Source of the DNA: Pyrenopolyporus hunteri
Lineage: Eukaryota > Ascomycota > Sordariomycetes > Xylariales > Hypoxylaceae
Direction: 5' to 3'
Length of the DNA stretch: 64,000 nt
NCBI GenBank assembly: GCA_902806595.1
Contig: CADCXC010000009.1
Coordinates: 1,984,001-2,048,000, forward strand
Shown: one piece after another, positions 46,501 to 57,977 of the stretch
Numbering within the stretch: the stretch's first letter is position 1
How the letters are laid out: each line of letters opens with the position of its first letter
The notes under the pieces: model-generated
The model's database searches: none
What the model was told of the DNA's origin: nothing
Seen by the model: only the letters and a program-made list of their open reading frames with translations
Program-made: the position numbers and the translations under genes

Positions 46501-46797
46501 TCAGATAGTGGCATTGCTGCACACCTGCGCAAGATTCGTGAGAATTCACTGCCTACAGAGGAAGAACGAAAGGCGTGGCCAAAGGAGATGACGATAGAGG
46601 AGAAGGAGGAGCTAAGAGTTAAAGCCAGGAAGCTGTTCATACAGAGCGGAGTCCCGGCCGCATTAATGGGAATCATGGGGCAGTCAGCCACAAGCGAGGC
46701 ACTTGGACGAGTGTTTGACTGTCTCCAGATAGAAGAGGTTGCGAGAGGTCTCTTCTTCGGGATTATGTTGCAAGCAGCGCGGATTGTTACTCACTGA
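43561..46797 (+). CDS. Membrane sorting nexin with PXA, PX and nexin-C domains
   Basis: One exon of 1078 residues. After a disordered, acidic N-terminus come two membrane segments (about 73-90 and 92-110). The PXA domain (about 155-350) contains the conserved VIRDYVDWWYGPIVPSD and the LREILATIILEGTLQTCS region. A charged coiled coil follows near 385-435, rich in Glu and Lys (MEKAMEEMKKLNEMIAEADK). The PX domain lies at about 553-675, with the core YTQFEGLHESLRRI. A long Ser-rich linker leads to the nexin-C domain (about 918-1060), starting ETRVAVELLFAVINELYTLS. This order matches SNX13/14/25-type proteins and fungal PXA1-like proteins, which tether endomembranes at the ER, endosome or vacuole and bind phosphoinositides or lipids. 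An RGS domain, present in some animal relatives, is not seen. Lack of introns over 3.2 kb is notable but normal for this family in fungi. Confidence 0.93.
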   Translation: MNTVDDAQLGASPAVSEDETKIDPSKVPAKSDDSFQSRPTSPKTQDLPTSSSTAQQDDLATKVLQFLSTATPGTLGAIAAAIAAIIYFIFGQIGLLFIGAVAGISLFITWESRYPEVSRAVRGERGYDFLDRILEIKHAKGVSETEHDDEKDAQILARSFDDFQPETRQALNTLVDAVIRDYVDWWYGPIVPSDRSFPLSCRRVLVNFLLAVSNRLGRKRPADAFVDFLTHTCSIIIVFLSEMANAYSELPSDTNLTAADAIYNYLASNTEAPLSNLLNQRQQAGKFKMVAEDLLGFLDKSAYDCDPARIFLREILATIILEGTLQTCSKAEWINAWIVYLLESGETDFSQAIDDAIQDQKAFGDVDGNVGNIGLSRGNRNSYEMDRARRKEAVHKKKLSKADEEMEKAMEEMKKLNEMIAEADKAKAIPNEKRTEAPNLLNNALEKNAKELNLKIEEKPNRTSLEKSKEPNSGSVASTEAKADKAEEKGNPLRSPISPKSPIDIPSYNSSPLGGQGGQLSRRFTSFDQIVPPAVEELEEGESRNPPPLTLHNATITIHDDTVNDKGRLRGKPSWEYLLQIEPATSQYPGWMVMKTYTQFEGLHESLRRIATISGSIAFLEAFATFPSWKVHTRSSLRGEIERYMRTACAEKPLAESEAFKRFLDKGQETRMGSSKGFSFESVGKGVLDVIQNAPKGALDGGKVVVGGVTGVFGNIGLGSRKSTNSSLNEQQNKEASNTKSPTSTRPLSMSALPRMDSTTSVNGSGISRDSLDSQRSSVISVQPGKIAPMERRPSGHMDPDPDSLHPARADRWERNSTSATSSRGHSRASSAVALRSPLRSPSELSFTNIKLPPPPDEMADDYGSPTSTRLSVDGSSRLMPTAGGTSPTRSSDSSQDKLSQTSGPAKRPSRQYAPLSEQETRVAVELLFAVINELYTLSSAWNIRRTLLTAAKSFLLRPGNPSLVSIQTLVQESVLEANMSDSGIAAHLRKIRENSLPTEEERKAWPKEMTIEEKEELRVKARKLFIQSGVPAALMGIMGQSATSEALGRVFDCLQIEEVARGLFFGIMLQAARIVTH

Positions 46798-48082
46798 GGC
46801 CTGTTGCTATAAGCGTTCTGCGATCGACAAGGCGTATAGTAAGAAGGGGGTACGGAGATCGGGAAACGGGGTGGTGAGAATCGTGTACAGGCACGGTGCA
46901 TTTCCTCTACCACGACGGCCGGGCGCATATTAGCATGGGCATGAACTATGTTTATTGGACGTGTACGAGTATTAATACGGCGGGTTGTAGGGCTACTACG
47001 GAGTTATTGAAGGGCACCGGCGACCGTCCAAGGGGTTTTCGGGGGCGACGAAGTCCACGAACCACCTAGGAAGTATACAAAAGCGATCATGAAGAGACGA
47101 GACTAATTAATCTACCGCCGAACGAGCCATTACTATTATTCTCTTGAACGCCACGGCCTACATGCCGAACACAGCTTTTACTCCCACTTGGCGTGGTGTT
47201 TTAAATACAACTATCTGAACTCTTTACAACATAACCTACTTTAATTACCTCTTAGGTCCATACCAGCTAAGGCACCTCCCGCGTTGGCGCTTAAGAGCTT
47301 TAATCCAGCATTAGCTTTAGCTATGGTAGACTTGGAATGTACCTATTCTACGATACAGTTACGCTCTTATGGGTACCCACCTACCTAAGAATACGGCGAT
47401 AAGGCGCAATACTTCATAGGGTACCTTGCGGTATAAGCTTATTGCGGGGTAGGTAGTTCAGTGAGTCGAACTATGATGCAATGAGGTAGAATAAGGTAAG
47501 TGTTACATAAAAGGCGAATACATCGAATACTAATGCTTTGGAATATACCTTAGAGGAAGCCTGTTCTCCGCGATTCGGAAGGCGCAAATCTGACCCTTTG
47601 TCCCAGGTACCAGACGGGGGTATTGTACTTACCTGGTAGGTTTGTATCAATCCCGGCGACGATGGTTACCAAAACCTCCGTGTCTAAGGGGCGGCTCCGA
47701 ATAATTATCGCAGACCGCTGCCAATTGCTGCAAAATACTGCAAACTAACTGGCGTATAGCATATCCCACCGAGCATATACGGCACATGTTAAGGATATCT
47801 TTGACTCATCCTCTACGTACGCTGGCTTATCATCTATCAGCATAGTCTATCTCTCGAAGTTACCACTTAAAACCCACTGTCGTCTTTTAGCTTATAAATA
47901 AGACCAAAGCGCCGAGGCCGCCTCAAAGCTTCCGGGAGCTCTCTACACAAACACATGCCACCCCGATGGTGCTTCAAGCCGGAACCACATAACATCTGAG
48001 CAACTCATTTATCCAGCGTGGAGGTGCCATACCTTACTATACGTTATACATTATTTACATTCCCCTGCCTAGCTGACATACG
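46798..48082. other. Intergenic before 5-oxoprolinase
   Basis: About 1.3 kb. The near part is probably the 3' UTR of the sorting-nexin gene; the far part is the oxoprolinase promoter. No gene is supported. A TACCCACCTACCTAAG motif lies near 47373. Confidence 0.5.
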
Positions 48083-51000
48083 ATGGGTTCACCCGATCGC
48101 AAAGACCGTGGCGTTCGTATCGCTATTGACCGCGGCGGCACCTTTACCGATTGCGTCGGTACTTTGAACGGAAAGGACCTAGTGATTAAGCTCCTCTCCG
48201 AAGACCCGGCTAACTACGAGGATGCGCCCCTGGAGGGCATCCGGCGTATCCTGAGCCACTTCGAAGGCCGCGAGATTCCCCGAGGAGAGGCCCTGGACAC
48301 TTCCAAGATCGAGAGCATACGCATGGGGACCACGGTGGCGACTAATGCGCTGCTGGAACGCAAGGGCGAGAAGATAGCCCTTGTCGTGACCAAAGGCTTC
48401 CGAGACTGCCTCATTATCGGAAACCAGAGCCGTCCTAAGATATTCGACCTGGCTATCAAGAAGCCCGACGTCCTATATGAGGACGTCGTCGAGATAGACG
48501 AGAGGGTTACGCTCGAAGACTATGCCGAGGACCCGGAGCGGACGCTGAGCAAGGCCGACGCGAAAGCCGGCACCGCAGAGGCGGCGAAGGCCGACCTGGT
48601 TATGGGGCTCTCAGGGGAAGCGGTGCGGATCCTGCAACGGCCCGAGGAAACCAAGATCAGGGACCAGTTAAAGCACATATTTGACAAGGGGATTAAAAGT
48701 ATAGCCGTGTGTCTGATGCACGGCTACACCTTCCCAGACCACGAAGCCTTAGTGGGCAGGATTGCGAAGGAGGTCGGCTTCAGCCATATCTCGCTCAGCC
48801 ACGAGCTTATGCCCATGATTAAGCTCGTACCGCGAGCTACGAGCGTCTGTGCTGACGCATACCTGACACCGGCGATCAAGAAGTACATCTCTGGCTTCCA
48901 GAAGGGATTCGCCGGTGGCCTAGGGACACAAAGTGTTCTCCGGGAGAAGGGTAGCAAGGCAGCCAGATGCGAGTTCATGCAGAGCGATGGCGGATTAGTA
49001 GATGTGGAGAAATTTACCGGACTCAAGGCCATCCTATCCGGCCCTGCAGGCGGTGTCGTGGGTTACGCCATCACGAGCTATGACGAAGAGACCAAGATTC
49101 CGGTTATCGGCTTTGACATGGGCGGCACCAGTACAGACGTTTCACGATATGGAGAGGGTCGGTATGAGCACGTCTTCGAGACGACGACTGCGGGCGTAAC
49201 GATACAATCTCCCCAACTCGATATCAACACCGTCGCCGCCGGCGGTGGAAGTAGGCTCTTCTTCAAGAACGGCCTCTTTGTTGTTGGTCCCGAGTCGGTG
49301 GGAGCTCATCCTGGCCCGGCTTGCTACCGAAAAGGCGGCCCTGCTGCGGTGACAGATGCAAACCTATTTCTAGGCCGTCTCTTACCGGAGTTCTTCCCCA
49401 AGATTTTCGGCAAAAATGAGAACGAAGGCTTAGATTTCGAGGCCAGTAAGAAAGTGATCCAGGACCTTACCGATCAGATTAATAAGGAGACTGGCAAGAA
49501 CATGAGCTTAGATGAGGTAGCTTATGGCTTCTTAACGATAGCAAACGAGGCCATGACAAGGCCAATCCGGTCTATCACCGAAGCGAAGGGTCACGATTCT
49601 TCTAAGCACCGCTTAGCAACGTTTGGTGGCGCCGGCGGTCAGCATGCCGTTGCTATCGCAGAGGCCCTGGGTATTAGGCAGATCCTGATACATAGATATT
49701 CCTCGGTTTTGTCGGCATACGGAATGGCTCTGGCCGATGTTGTTGACGAGAGGCAAGAGCCGGACTCAACAGTATGGCAGGACAAGGGCGACGTGGTCAA
49801 CGAGCTAAAGGCCAAGATAGAAAAGCTTAGGGAAAAGTCTCGCAAAGCCCTGAAAGACCAGGGTTTCGAGAATAACGAGATCGTCTTCGAAGAGTATCTC
49901 AACATGAGATACCGTGGGACTGAGTCTGCTCTCATGATTATCAAGCCGAGTGAGGAGAAGGCGAAAGCATCTTACAATGGTGACGATTGGGCGTTCGGTA
50001 AAGCTTTCGTGGATCACCACCGTTATGAATTCGGATTCACTCTAGACGAAAGAGATATCATCGTGGATGACGTGCGTGTCCGCGGTATAGGAAAGAGCTT
50101 CAGATACCAAGACAAGACGGTAGGCCAACAGCTCAAGGAGGTCAAACGCCAAGCCGTCGGCGGCCAAAAGGCATATGGCAAATCTCAAGTCTACTTCGAA
50201 GGTGGGCGGTTAGAAACACCGATCTACAAACTGGAAGACCTAGCGGTCGGGGACGAGATCAATGGACCGGCTGTGCTCGCTGACGGCACACAAACTATCG
50301 TGGTAACTCCGAAGGCGAAGGCGCTGATCCTCGAGACGCACGTCATAATTGACCTGGAGAAGAATAACAAGGATGAGTGAGTTTTCGTTATTTTACAACC
50401 CCTTTATGCTAGATATATACAACCAACCTGAGCTAACGCGCAAAGTAGCTCGCACAAGAAAGATCCAACCGAGCGGGAGGTCGACCCCATCATGCTCAGC
50501 ATCTTCGGCCACCGGTTCATGGCTATTGCAGAACAGATGGGCAGGGCGCTCCAAAAGACAAGCGTCAGCACGAACGTCAAGGAACGCCTCGACTTCTCCT
50601 GTGCTATATTCGATGGTTCCGGCGGGCTCGTGGCCAACGCACCACATCTGCCCGTCCACCTGGGATCCATGTCGACGTGCGTAAGAACGCAAGCCAAGAT
50701 CTGGGAGGGTAAATTGAAAAAGGGAGACGTGATCATTTCTAACCACCCGTCGTACGGGGGCACGCATCTGCCGGACATCACTCTTATCATGCCCGCCTTT
50801 GACGCGAAGGGGGAGAAGATCCTATTCTACGCGGCGTCCCGCGCACACCACGCGGATATCGGTGGTATCACCGCAGGCAGCATGCCACCGCACTCGCGGG
50901 AGCTATTCCAAGAGGGCGCGGCGATCAAGAGCGAGAAGATCGTCAGCGAGGGCAAATTCAACGAAGAAAGAATCACGGAGCTACTCCACACGGAACCGGC

Positions 51001-52246
51001 GCAGTACCCCGGCTGCAGCGGTACTCGGTGCTTAGCAGACAACATCAACGACCTCCGGGCCCAAGTCTCCGCGAACCAAAAAGGTATATCGCTCATCGAG
51101 GGCCTGATACAGGAGTACGGCGAGGAGACGGTGCAGTTCTACATGGTGAACATACAGAATAACGCAGAGTCCTGCGTCAGGCAATTACTGAAGAAAGTCT
51201 ACAAGAAGTTTGAGGGGAGAGATTTGTCAGCGGTGGACTTCATGGATGACGGATCCCCCATTCGACTACGCGTCACTATCGATCCGGAGAAAGGCGAGGC
51301 CGACTTCGACTTCGAGGGCACAGGCCCCGAAGTCTACGGTAACATCAACGCACCCGAAGCCATCACGTACAGCGCCATCATTTACTGCCTGCGCTGCCTT
51401 ATCTCCGAGGACATCCCCCTAAACCAAGGATGCCTCAAACCCATCAGCGTTAAGATTCCGCCCAGGTCACTTCTAGCTCCGTCAGCAGGCGCCGCTGTAG
51501 TAGGTGGCAATGTGTTGACTAGCCAAAGAGTCACAGACGTAATTTTCAAGGCGTTCCAAGCATGCGCCGCTAGCCAAGGTGACTGCAACAACTTGACATT
51601 CGGCTTCGGCGGCAACATTTCAGGCGAGAAAGAAGTCAGGGGCTTCGGATACTACGAGACGATCGCTGGCGGCAGCGGTGCGGGACCTGACTGGGAGGGC
51701 ACCAGCGGTGTTCACGTCCACATGACGAACACGCGCATCACCGATTCTGAAATCTTCGAGCGACGGTATCCGGTCCTCCTGCGCGAGTTCTCTATCCGCA
51801 AGGGTTCTGGCGGCAACGGCCAACACCGCGGCGGCGACGGAGTCACTCGCGACATAGAGTTCCGGATTCCCCTACAAGTCTCTATCCTTAGCGAGCGGCG
51901 GGTCTACCGACCCTACGGCTTGGCTGGTGGCGAAGACGCCGAGTGCGGTCTCAACATCTGGGTGCGACGTGTCCAGAAGACGAATCCGGAACAGGATCTC
52001 GCCGCACAGGGCCAGCACCCACAGGAGGACAAGGAGGGCGTCGAGTACGAGGAGCGTTATATCAATCTGGGTGCTAAGAACAGCGCACCCATGAAGGCCG
52101 GCGACCGGATCATCGTCAACACACCTGGAGGAGGGGGTTGGGGCAAGGTCGGCGAGGCAAAGGCTGAGAGGGAGTGGAAAGATCATACCGAGTCTTGGAA
52201 GAAGGGTAGCCACGCCGCTAGGGAGGATATTGCTCTGCAGGCATAA
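48083..52246 (+). CDS. OXP1: 5-oxoprolinase (ATP-hydrolysing), fused HyuA-HyuB form
   Basis: Exons 48083-50376 and 50449-52246 join to 1363 residues. The 72-bp intron starts GTGAG, has a GCTAAC branch site and ends GTAG. The N-terminal hydantoinase-A half starts GVRIAIDRGGTFTDCVGT, an actin-like ATP-binding loop. It continues with MGTTVATNALLERKGEK, the second phosphate loop FDMGGTSTDVSRYG, and TFGGAGGQHAVAIAEALG. The C-terminal hydantoinase-B half starts at VDPIMLSIFGHRFMAIAEQM and carries NHPSYGGTHLPDITLIMP and AHHADIGGITAGSMPP. The intron falls in the linker between the two halves. The enzyme opens 5-oxoproline to glutamate with ATP in the cytosol, closing the gamma-glutamyl (glutathione) cycle. 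Length and domain order match eukaryotic enzymes. Codon use is strongly C/G-ending, suggesting good expression. Confidence 0.96.
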
Positions 52247-54611
52247 GCGATGTAGGAATTCTCGTGTACAGGGAGAGGAGCAGAGTCTCTTCCTTTCTTC
52301 ATCCCTCCCCATACATCGGCATCGAGAGGGAGTAGGTGTATCGTGACGTCTCGACCGCTTCCTCTTTTCTTTTTGTCGTTACCAGTCATGAATCCCAATG
52401 GCTTGTTCATTCACATGCCACCGGCTTGCCCTAATGTGAAATTACATCGTCGTACCACTACTAGTATAAGCTGACCGACGGGAAGGCATACCCGGACGTA
52501 AGAAAGTACGGCGCCACGACGCGTTCATATGAAACGCAGCCGCCAATCCCCCACCGGCACGGACGTTTATCACGTTATAGGAAGGTTAAGCGGATGGGGG
52601 CGCTTAGGCCGAAGAACTGGTGACTTGTAGATACGCCCCCCTCGTCATCCCCTTCCGTAGCGACGGACTAGACCAACCCAGCCCAACGGCCTGGGACCCG
52701 CTAATGTTAACGGAGAGGCACGAGGCGCGTAGCGGAACCATGGGCGAGTTGGCCATGGTACGTTGCTGCGGGAGGCATCCGGCAAGATTAGAGGTTGACA
52801 GGATTTATTAATCCGAGAGGATGTGGGAATATTGCGTAGGGTACCTACCTACATGGTAGGAGGTAGGAGGTAGTCAGAAAGTTGGGGGCTGGATGGGATC
52901 TCGACGGACGTCCCTGCGATGACGACGCCGGGTTTGATTGGCCCCCAGGCTTACCTCTTCCGTCGACGCTTCCTTCGCTTGCGGTTCCGTGGGAGCAGAC
53001 GACATGCTTACCAGGCGTGGTGTAGAAGGATACCTCGTCATCTCGGATATCGGGGTACTACTTTGCAAACGGGTTTCTCTTTTCCTCTCTCTCGCTTCGA
53101 GATAGAAGGAATTTCGAAACGATGAAGGATGCGAGATGGCTTTTTAATCGTTCGGACAACGCGAGGCCGTTCGAGTCGAAGCAACGCTATGCCCTCTACT
53201 TGCTTATTAAGGCGAGTCTCCGGAGGATCTGCTTCATTACCTGTTAAGGTTACGGTCTGGGCTAGCATTACATTAACCTGTCAGCTAAGATTGAGGCTGA
53301 ACTTGGGGGTCGCAGAGCGGTCGAGATAGGTCCGGGATGGAGAAAGAATGGCGAGCCTGGCCTTGGGCCGATGTATGTAGCTTGCATCAGAGCTGAGACA
53401 GTGCGAGCCCCGTCGCCGTTAACCCTGTAGCTACAAGCGAAGGACTTCCAGCGTCGATGGAAAGGGGGAGGTAGGTAGCGGAGATATAGTAATATATTTC
53501 TCCGGGCATATCTAGGCGAGATGAAGCTCGTAAAGATATTCCGATTATTACCTGCCTGCCTTGGTACCTTAGGAAGGTATTTAGTTCTATAGAATGCAAT
53601 TCTCATTCTAGAAATGAGGTTATGATCATTGATAGATATGAGTATAAAATATCGTCCATCCCTAGAATTACTGTATTTGTCGTGGGGTTCAGCTTAGGAG
53701 GCGCTTTGTGCCGGTATCTGGTCCTAAATGTTATCAAAGGTAATTTCTGACGTGATCACACCCGTTAGATACTTAGATCTGCTGGTAGTTGCGATTCTAG
53801 GACTGCCTTTCGTAGCTAGTCTATATATCTCGGACTACATGATATAGAGGGCCCTTAAAAGCCGGTCCGGACTCGAACCCGACGATCTCCGGCGGGCGCT
53901 GGAAGTGCCGGGAACGAAAAGGGAGGACATTATCACTTATTTACTTGGCTGATGCGGGATTATAAATCACAACCCTGTCTGAGTATGGGCCATCCTGCAG
54001 TGAGAGTGCTGCCGTGGAAAGCTGTGATAGCTGGAACCAAGTTGGAAGTTGAGGGAGGAAGACTCTGAAGTTGAAAGTGGTGGGAGTTGACTGAGTTGAA
54101 AGGCCGCCGAATGAGTCAGTGGCCAGGTACCGATCTAGGTACCTGGACCTACTAATGGTACTGGGTCCTAGGCTTGCGGGGTGAACTCTGTAGCACAAGA
54201 TGGACCGCTAAAAGCCGTGACTATTAGCGTGTTAGCGGGTGATGTAATTGGTCGGGATTCGTGGGGTAAGTAGTAGTAAAGCCGGTACCTAACCTACCCC
54301 TAGCGGAGCTTCTTCGCTCTCTTTAACCTTAACCACTCCAACTCTTTGGCAGTATACCTCCTTACCTCCTTATCTTAGGTAGTACCTTTATATCTAAGCC
54401 TAGGATAACTCACTTGTCATCGGTAAATACCATCAAGACCTGAGTATATAATCTAGATGATTCCGTCTTGCTCATAGCCGTCCCTTCTATTGACCTTGTC
54501 CATTTCATTAGAATAAGACATCCCATCCCTTCATCTATCATTACCTAACCGGGCAATTATAAGAGGCCCCTTTCTCGGCATCTAAACTTGGCAAGGGAGG
54601 AATTAGGCAAG
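52247..54611. other. Intergenic, 2.4 kb, with exon-like debris
   Basis: No complete gene was recognised. On the minus strand near 52955-53005 a short frame starting MSSAPTEPQAKEAS ends at a perfect GTAAGC donor, but no matching downstream exon was found. A pair of TCGAA-rich arms near 53860-53900 resembles half a tRNA and is discussed under rejected items. The promoter of the deaminase gene should lie in the last few hundred bases (CT-rich near 54320-54380). Confidence 0.45.
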
Positions 54612-56401
54612 ATGAACTATGACACTGCGTATACCGAAGAGGAGTGGGAGGAGATATCGCAGGATATTCCTAAAGAAAGCGATCCTTTCATGCAGAAGTA
54701 TCTCCAAGGCCGTGAGGCCCTCATAGCGCAGGAGAATAAGGAACGCAGTGGTCCGTATAAGCCCCCCCTGAGAAGGGCATGTCCCCCTCCTTTCGCTCGC
54801 TCACTAACGGCCGTAACATCTCAGATGCATCGTTCAAGCAGGGTCTCTCCCCCATAGCTAAGCGCGCCTGTGATATAGTAGCGCGTATCCGGGAGGAAGA
54901 GGCAAAGACAGTATGGACACCGCAGCTAGAAGACTCCCTCGCCCAAGACGCTGATGTCACCGTGCACCCGGGCATGATGTTCTCTTTGTCCAAGGAGCGG
55001 ATGGAGAGCACCCAGCTATGGAAAATCGTGCGACGGATGCCCAAGGGCGCTCTATTGCATGCCCACATGGACGCCATGGTTGATTTTGAGTACTTGTTCG
55101 AGGTGCTCTTAGCAACGCCAGGGATGCACATACTCGCAGATCAGCCCCTCACGACAGCTGCGGCCAGGGAAGCGGCGGTCTTAACCTTCCGCTTCTTCAA
55201 GGAGCCGCGCACCGAGGGCAACATCTGGGACCCAGAATATAAGCCCAAGACACCCATCCTGTTGACCCAGGCCGCCGACGCGTTCCCCGAAGGTGGTAAG
55301 GCCGGTTTCCTGAAGTGGCTTTATGGACGATGCACCATCTCGCGGACCGACGCCGTCGCCCAACACCACGGCGTCGATCACATATGGCAGAAGTTCTACA
55401 AGTGCTTCCGGGTCGTCAACTCCATCCTACACTACGAGCCCATCTACCGCATGTTCCTACGGCGGCTGATGAGCTTATTAAAGGCGGACGGGATCAACTG
55501 GTGCGAGATCAGGTTCTCGTGGGCGCTGGATTATTACAGGCAGGATAGCGAGACACCCGAGTCGGACTACAGCGCCATGATGACCGTCGCAGACGAGGAG
55601 GTGGCCCGGTTCCAGGCCTCCGAGGAAGGGAAGGGGTTTTGGGGGCTGAGGTTCATCTGGGCGGCCCTGCGGTTTTTTCCCACTCGCGATATCGTGCAGA
55701 ATATGGAACACTGCATCACGACTAAGATTACGCATCCGCATCTGATCGTAGGATACGACCTGGTCGGTCAGGAAGACGGCGGCCGGCCCCTGCGGGATCT
55801 GCTTCCTGAGCTATTTTGGTTCCGCAAGCAGTGCGCCGAGGAGGGTGTCAATATCCCCTTCTTCTTCCACGCCGGCGAGTGTCTCGGGTCCGGCAACGCG
55901 ACAGACCACAACCTGTTCGATGCCGTGCTCCTGGGCACGCGACGAATCGGCCACGGGTTTAGCTTGTATAAGCACCCGCTGCTCATCGACCTAGTCAAGG
56001 AGAAGAAGATTCTGGTGGAGAGCTGCCCCATATCCAACGAAGTGCTCCGCCTTTGCGGTTCCGTCATGAGCCACCCACTTCCCGCCCTGCTGGCGCGCGG
56101 CGTTCCCTGCTCTCTATGCAATGATGACCCGGCCATGCTGGGCCAGGACACCGCAGGGTCCACGCATGATTTCTGGCAGGCACTGCAGGGTTGGGACAAT
56201 TTAGGGCTGGCAGGGCTGGGGAGCCTAGCCGAGAATAGTATCCGCTGGGCTGCGTTCGAGGATCAGACGGCGGAAGAGTGGAACAGGGACGTCAGAGAAG
56301 CGAGCACGGGAAGCGGGATCAAGGCGCAGAGACTGAAGGAATGGCAGGTCGAGTGGGAGAAGTTCTGCCTGTGGGTCGTTGACGAATTCGGGGAAGATTA
56401 A
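54612..56401 (+). CDS. Adenosine deaminase-related protein (ADGF/CECR1 family)
   Basis: Exons 54612-54750 and 54825-56401 join to 571 residues. The start ATG (context AAGATGA) gives MNYDTAYTEEEWEEI. The frame upstream is open only through a TTG. The 74-bp intron uses the unusual donor GTCCGT, with a CACTAAC branch site and CTCAG end. Joining restores ERSDASFKQGLSPIAKRACD, as expected of the family. Metal and catalytic motifs are HAHMD (about residue 126), FFHAGE (about 394, proton-transfer Glu), RIGHGFSLYKHP and CNDDPAMLG (about 477, zinc Asp). These match ADGF-type deaminases, which convert adenosine to inosine and ammonia. Secreted animal members have a signal peptide and a dimer-forming N-domain; no signal peptide is present here, so a cytosolic enzyme is more likely. 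Some fungal members may act on other purine derivatives. Confidence 0.93.
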
Positions 56402-57977
56402 GAGAAAAAAACAAGAAAGAAGGGGAAGGGAAAAAGGGGCGACAGGGGGTAGATGGGGGGCCGGCAGAGTGTAAGCACGGGAACTGTTGGAGGAGGTTGC
56501 CTGAAGAGCAAAAGGGCGGAGAACGAACGAATAACTGTGCCATTGGCGACGGGCGGCCGAATCCCACAAACCCCAAGATGAGTTTCAACGGTACCACTTG
56601 TCCGGCTGCCCCGCGGTTCAACACCAGGGATCCTCGAAGCGGAAAGGAGGAAAAAAAAATTTTTTTTTATCGAGACGTTGAGGCTCTGCGACAACTGTTT
56701 ACCTTCCAGGGTTGGAGGGTTCGAGATCGGCACCACGTACGATACCCTAATGTATGGCACGCTGCGGTCACCCGCAGCCCTAGGCAGTGTTACGACGGCT
56801 TACCTGCAGCTCTTCGGTGACGTTGGCGTACAGCGGTTTAGGGCAACGTATGCTGCACGCAGGGCGACGTATCCGCTTATGGGGGCGTTGGGGGAAAGAG
56901 ACGTTTAATCTATTTCAGATTTCCAATATTATTCTAGGAGAAAGAAAATGGGGCAGCGGGAGAACAAGTAAGTCCGGATAAGGCTGCATGAACGAAGATC
57001 GGGGGCCGAGTTGAACACTCACATGCAAAGTTCCGTTACCGGTCTTCCACTTAAGGGGACATGTCTTGCTCGTGACATATGTACGTGTGTATATCGTATG
57101 GCCATGTGAGTTCGCATATACACCGAGAAATCCTGGCGTCGTTCCGGGCAACATTCGTCCCTACCTCGAGTCGTGAACGCCCGAGGATGCTTCAGTAAAT
57201 TAGAGTGACATGAAGAAGGGCTAGAAGATATTAAATCCCTTCGCCACACGGAAGCCGTGTAAGCGGCACGACAGCTAGCGTCAGCAAATAGTCATTCGGC
57301 GGCGTCGATTCAGACCGAGAAAAGCTCGAAACCCGTCGGGAATAAGTCAGCGTGGGGGGCAGAGAGAAGGAGGGATCGATATAGACCCGATTGTCTGGTA
57401 ACGACTTGACACTCGTTTTACGGACCTCTATGAGGAGGAGGAGGGGCGGCAATGTAGATGAATGGGGCGTAATACGCACAATATATGCAAGCGACTTTTT
57501 CCTGTGAAACACTAATAAGAAGGGCGTATCACGATTCTTATCCCTGAATAGAACTGTCTCACAAGATCTGCTAAACGTAAGGACGCCACTCCGAGCTTCC
57601 AAACAACGGGAATCCCGGCAAATTCAACTCTGCAGATGGAGGTAGGGGTATCTGAATTATTGGACTGCCTGGCTTGGCCTGCATGGCAGGCAGTCAATAG
57701 ACAGGTAAAGCTAAATGCTGATGTGCATACAAATTAAAAACGGACGATGATTGGAGTGTGAAAACACCAAAACGTAGGAATAAATACAACATTGCTTTTT
57801 CCAACTCGATGACAGTGCAGGTTAGAAGATTAAAAAATGCCGGCCGCACAAGGTTCTCTCGAAACGGCCGCGTTAGCGATGAGCGTAGCTATGGGTTGAA
57901 AGTATTGATTATAAGCCGGAAGGCCGAGGGCGTATACGTAGGCGTTGGCATACTTAGGTAGACTGCTAACCATGATA
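56402..57977. other. Intergenic, tail-to-tail
   Basis: About 1.6 kb between the deaminase stop and the stop of the NmrA-like gene on the other strand. It contains a purine-rich stretch right after the deaminase and an A8T8 self-complementary run at about 56652-56668. No gene was recognised. Confidence 0.5.

Noticed and set aside
53855..53940. Possible tRNA on the minus strand (GGGTTCGAGTCC box-B-like sequence)
   Set aside because: The T-arm has a G-G mismatch, no matching acceptor strand is found upstream, and no A-box-like sequence or anticodon loop fits. At best it is a tRNA remnant.
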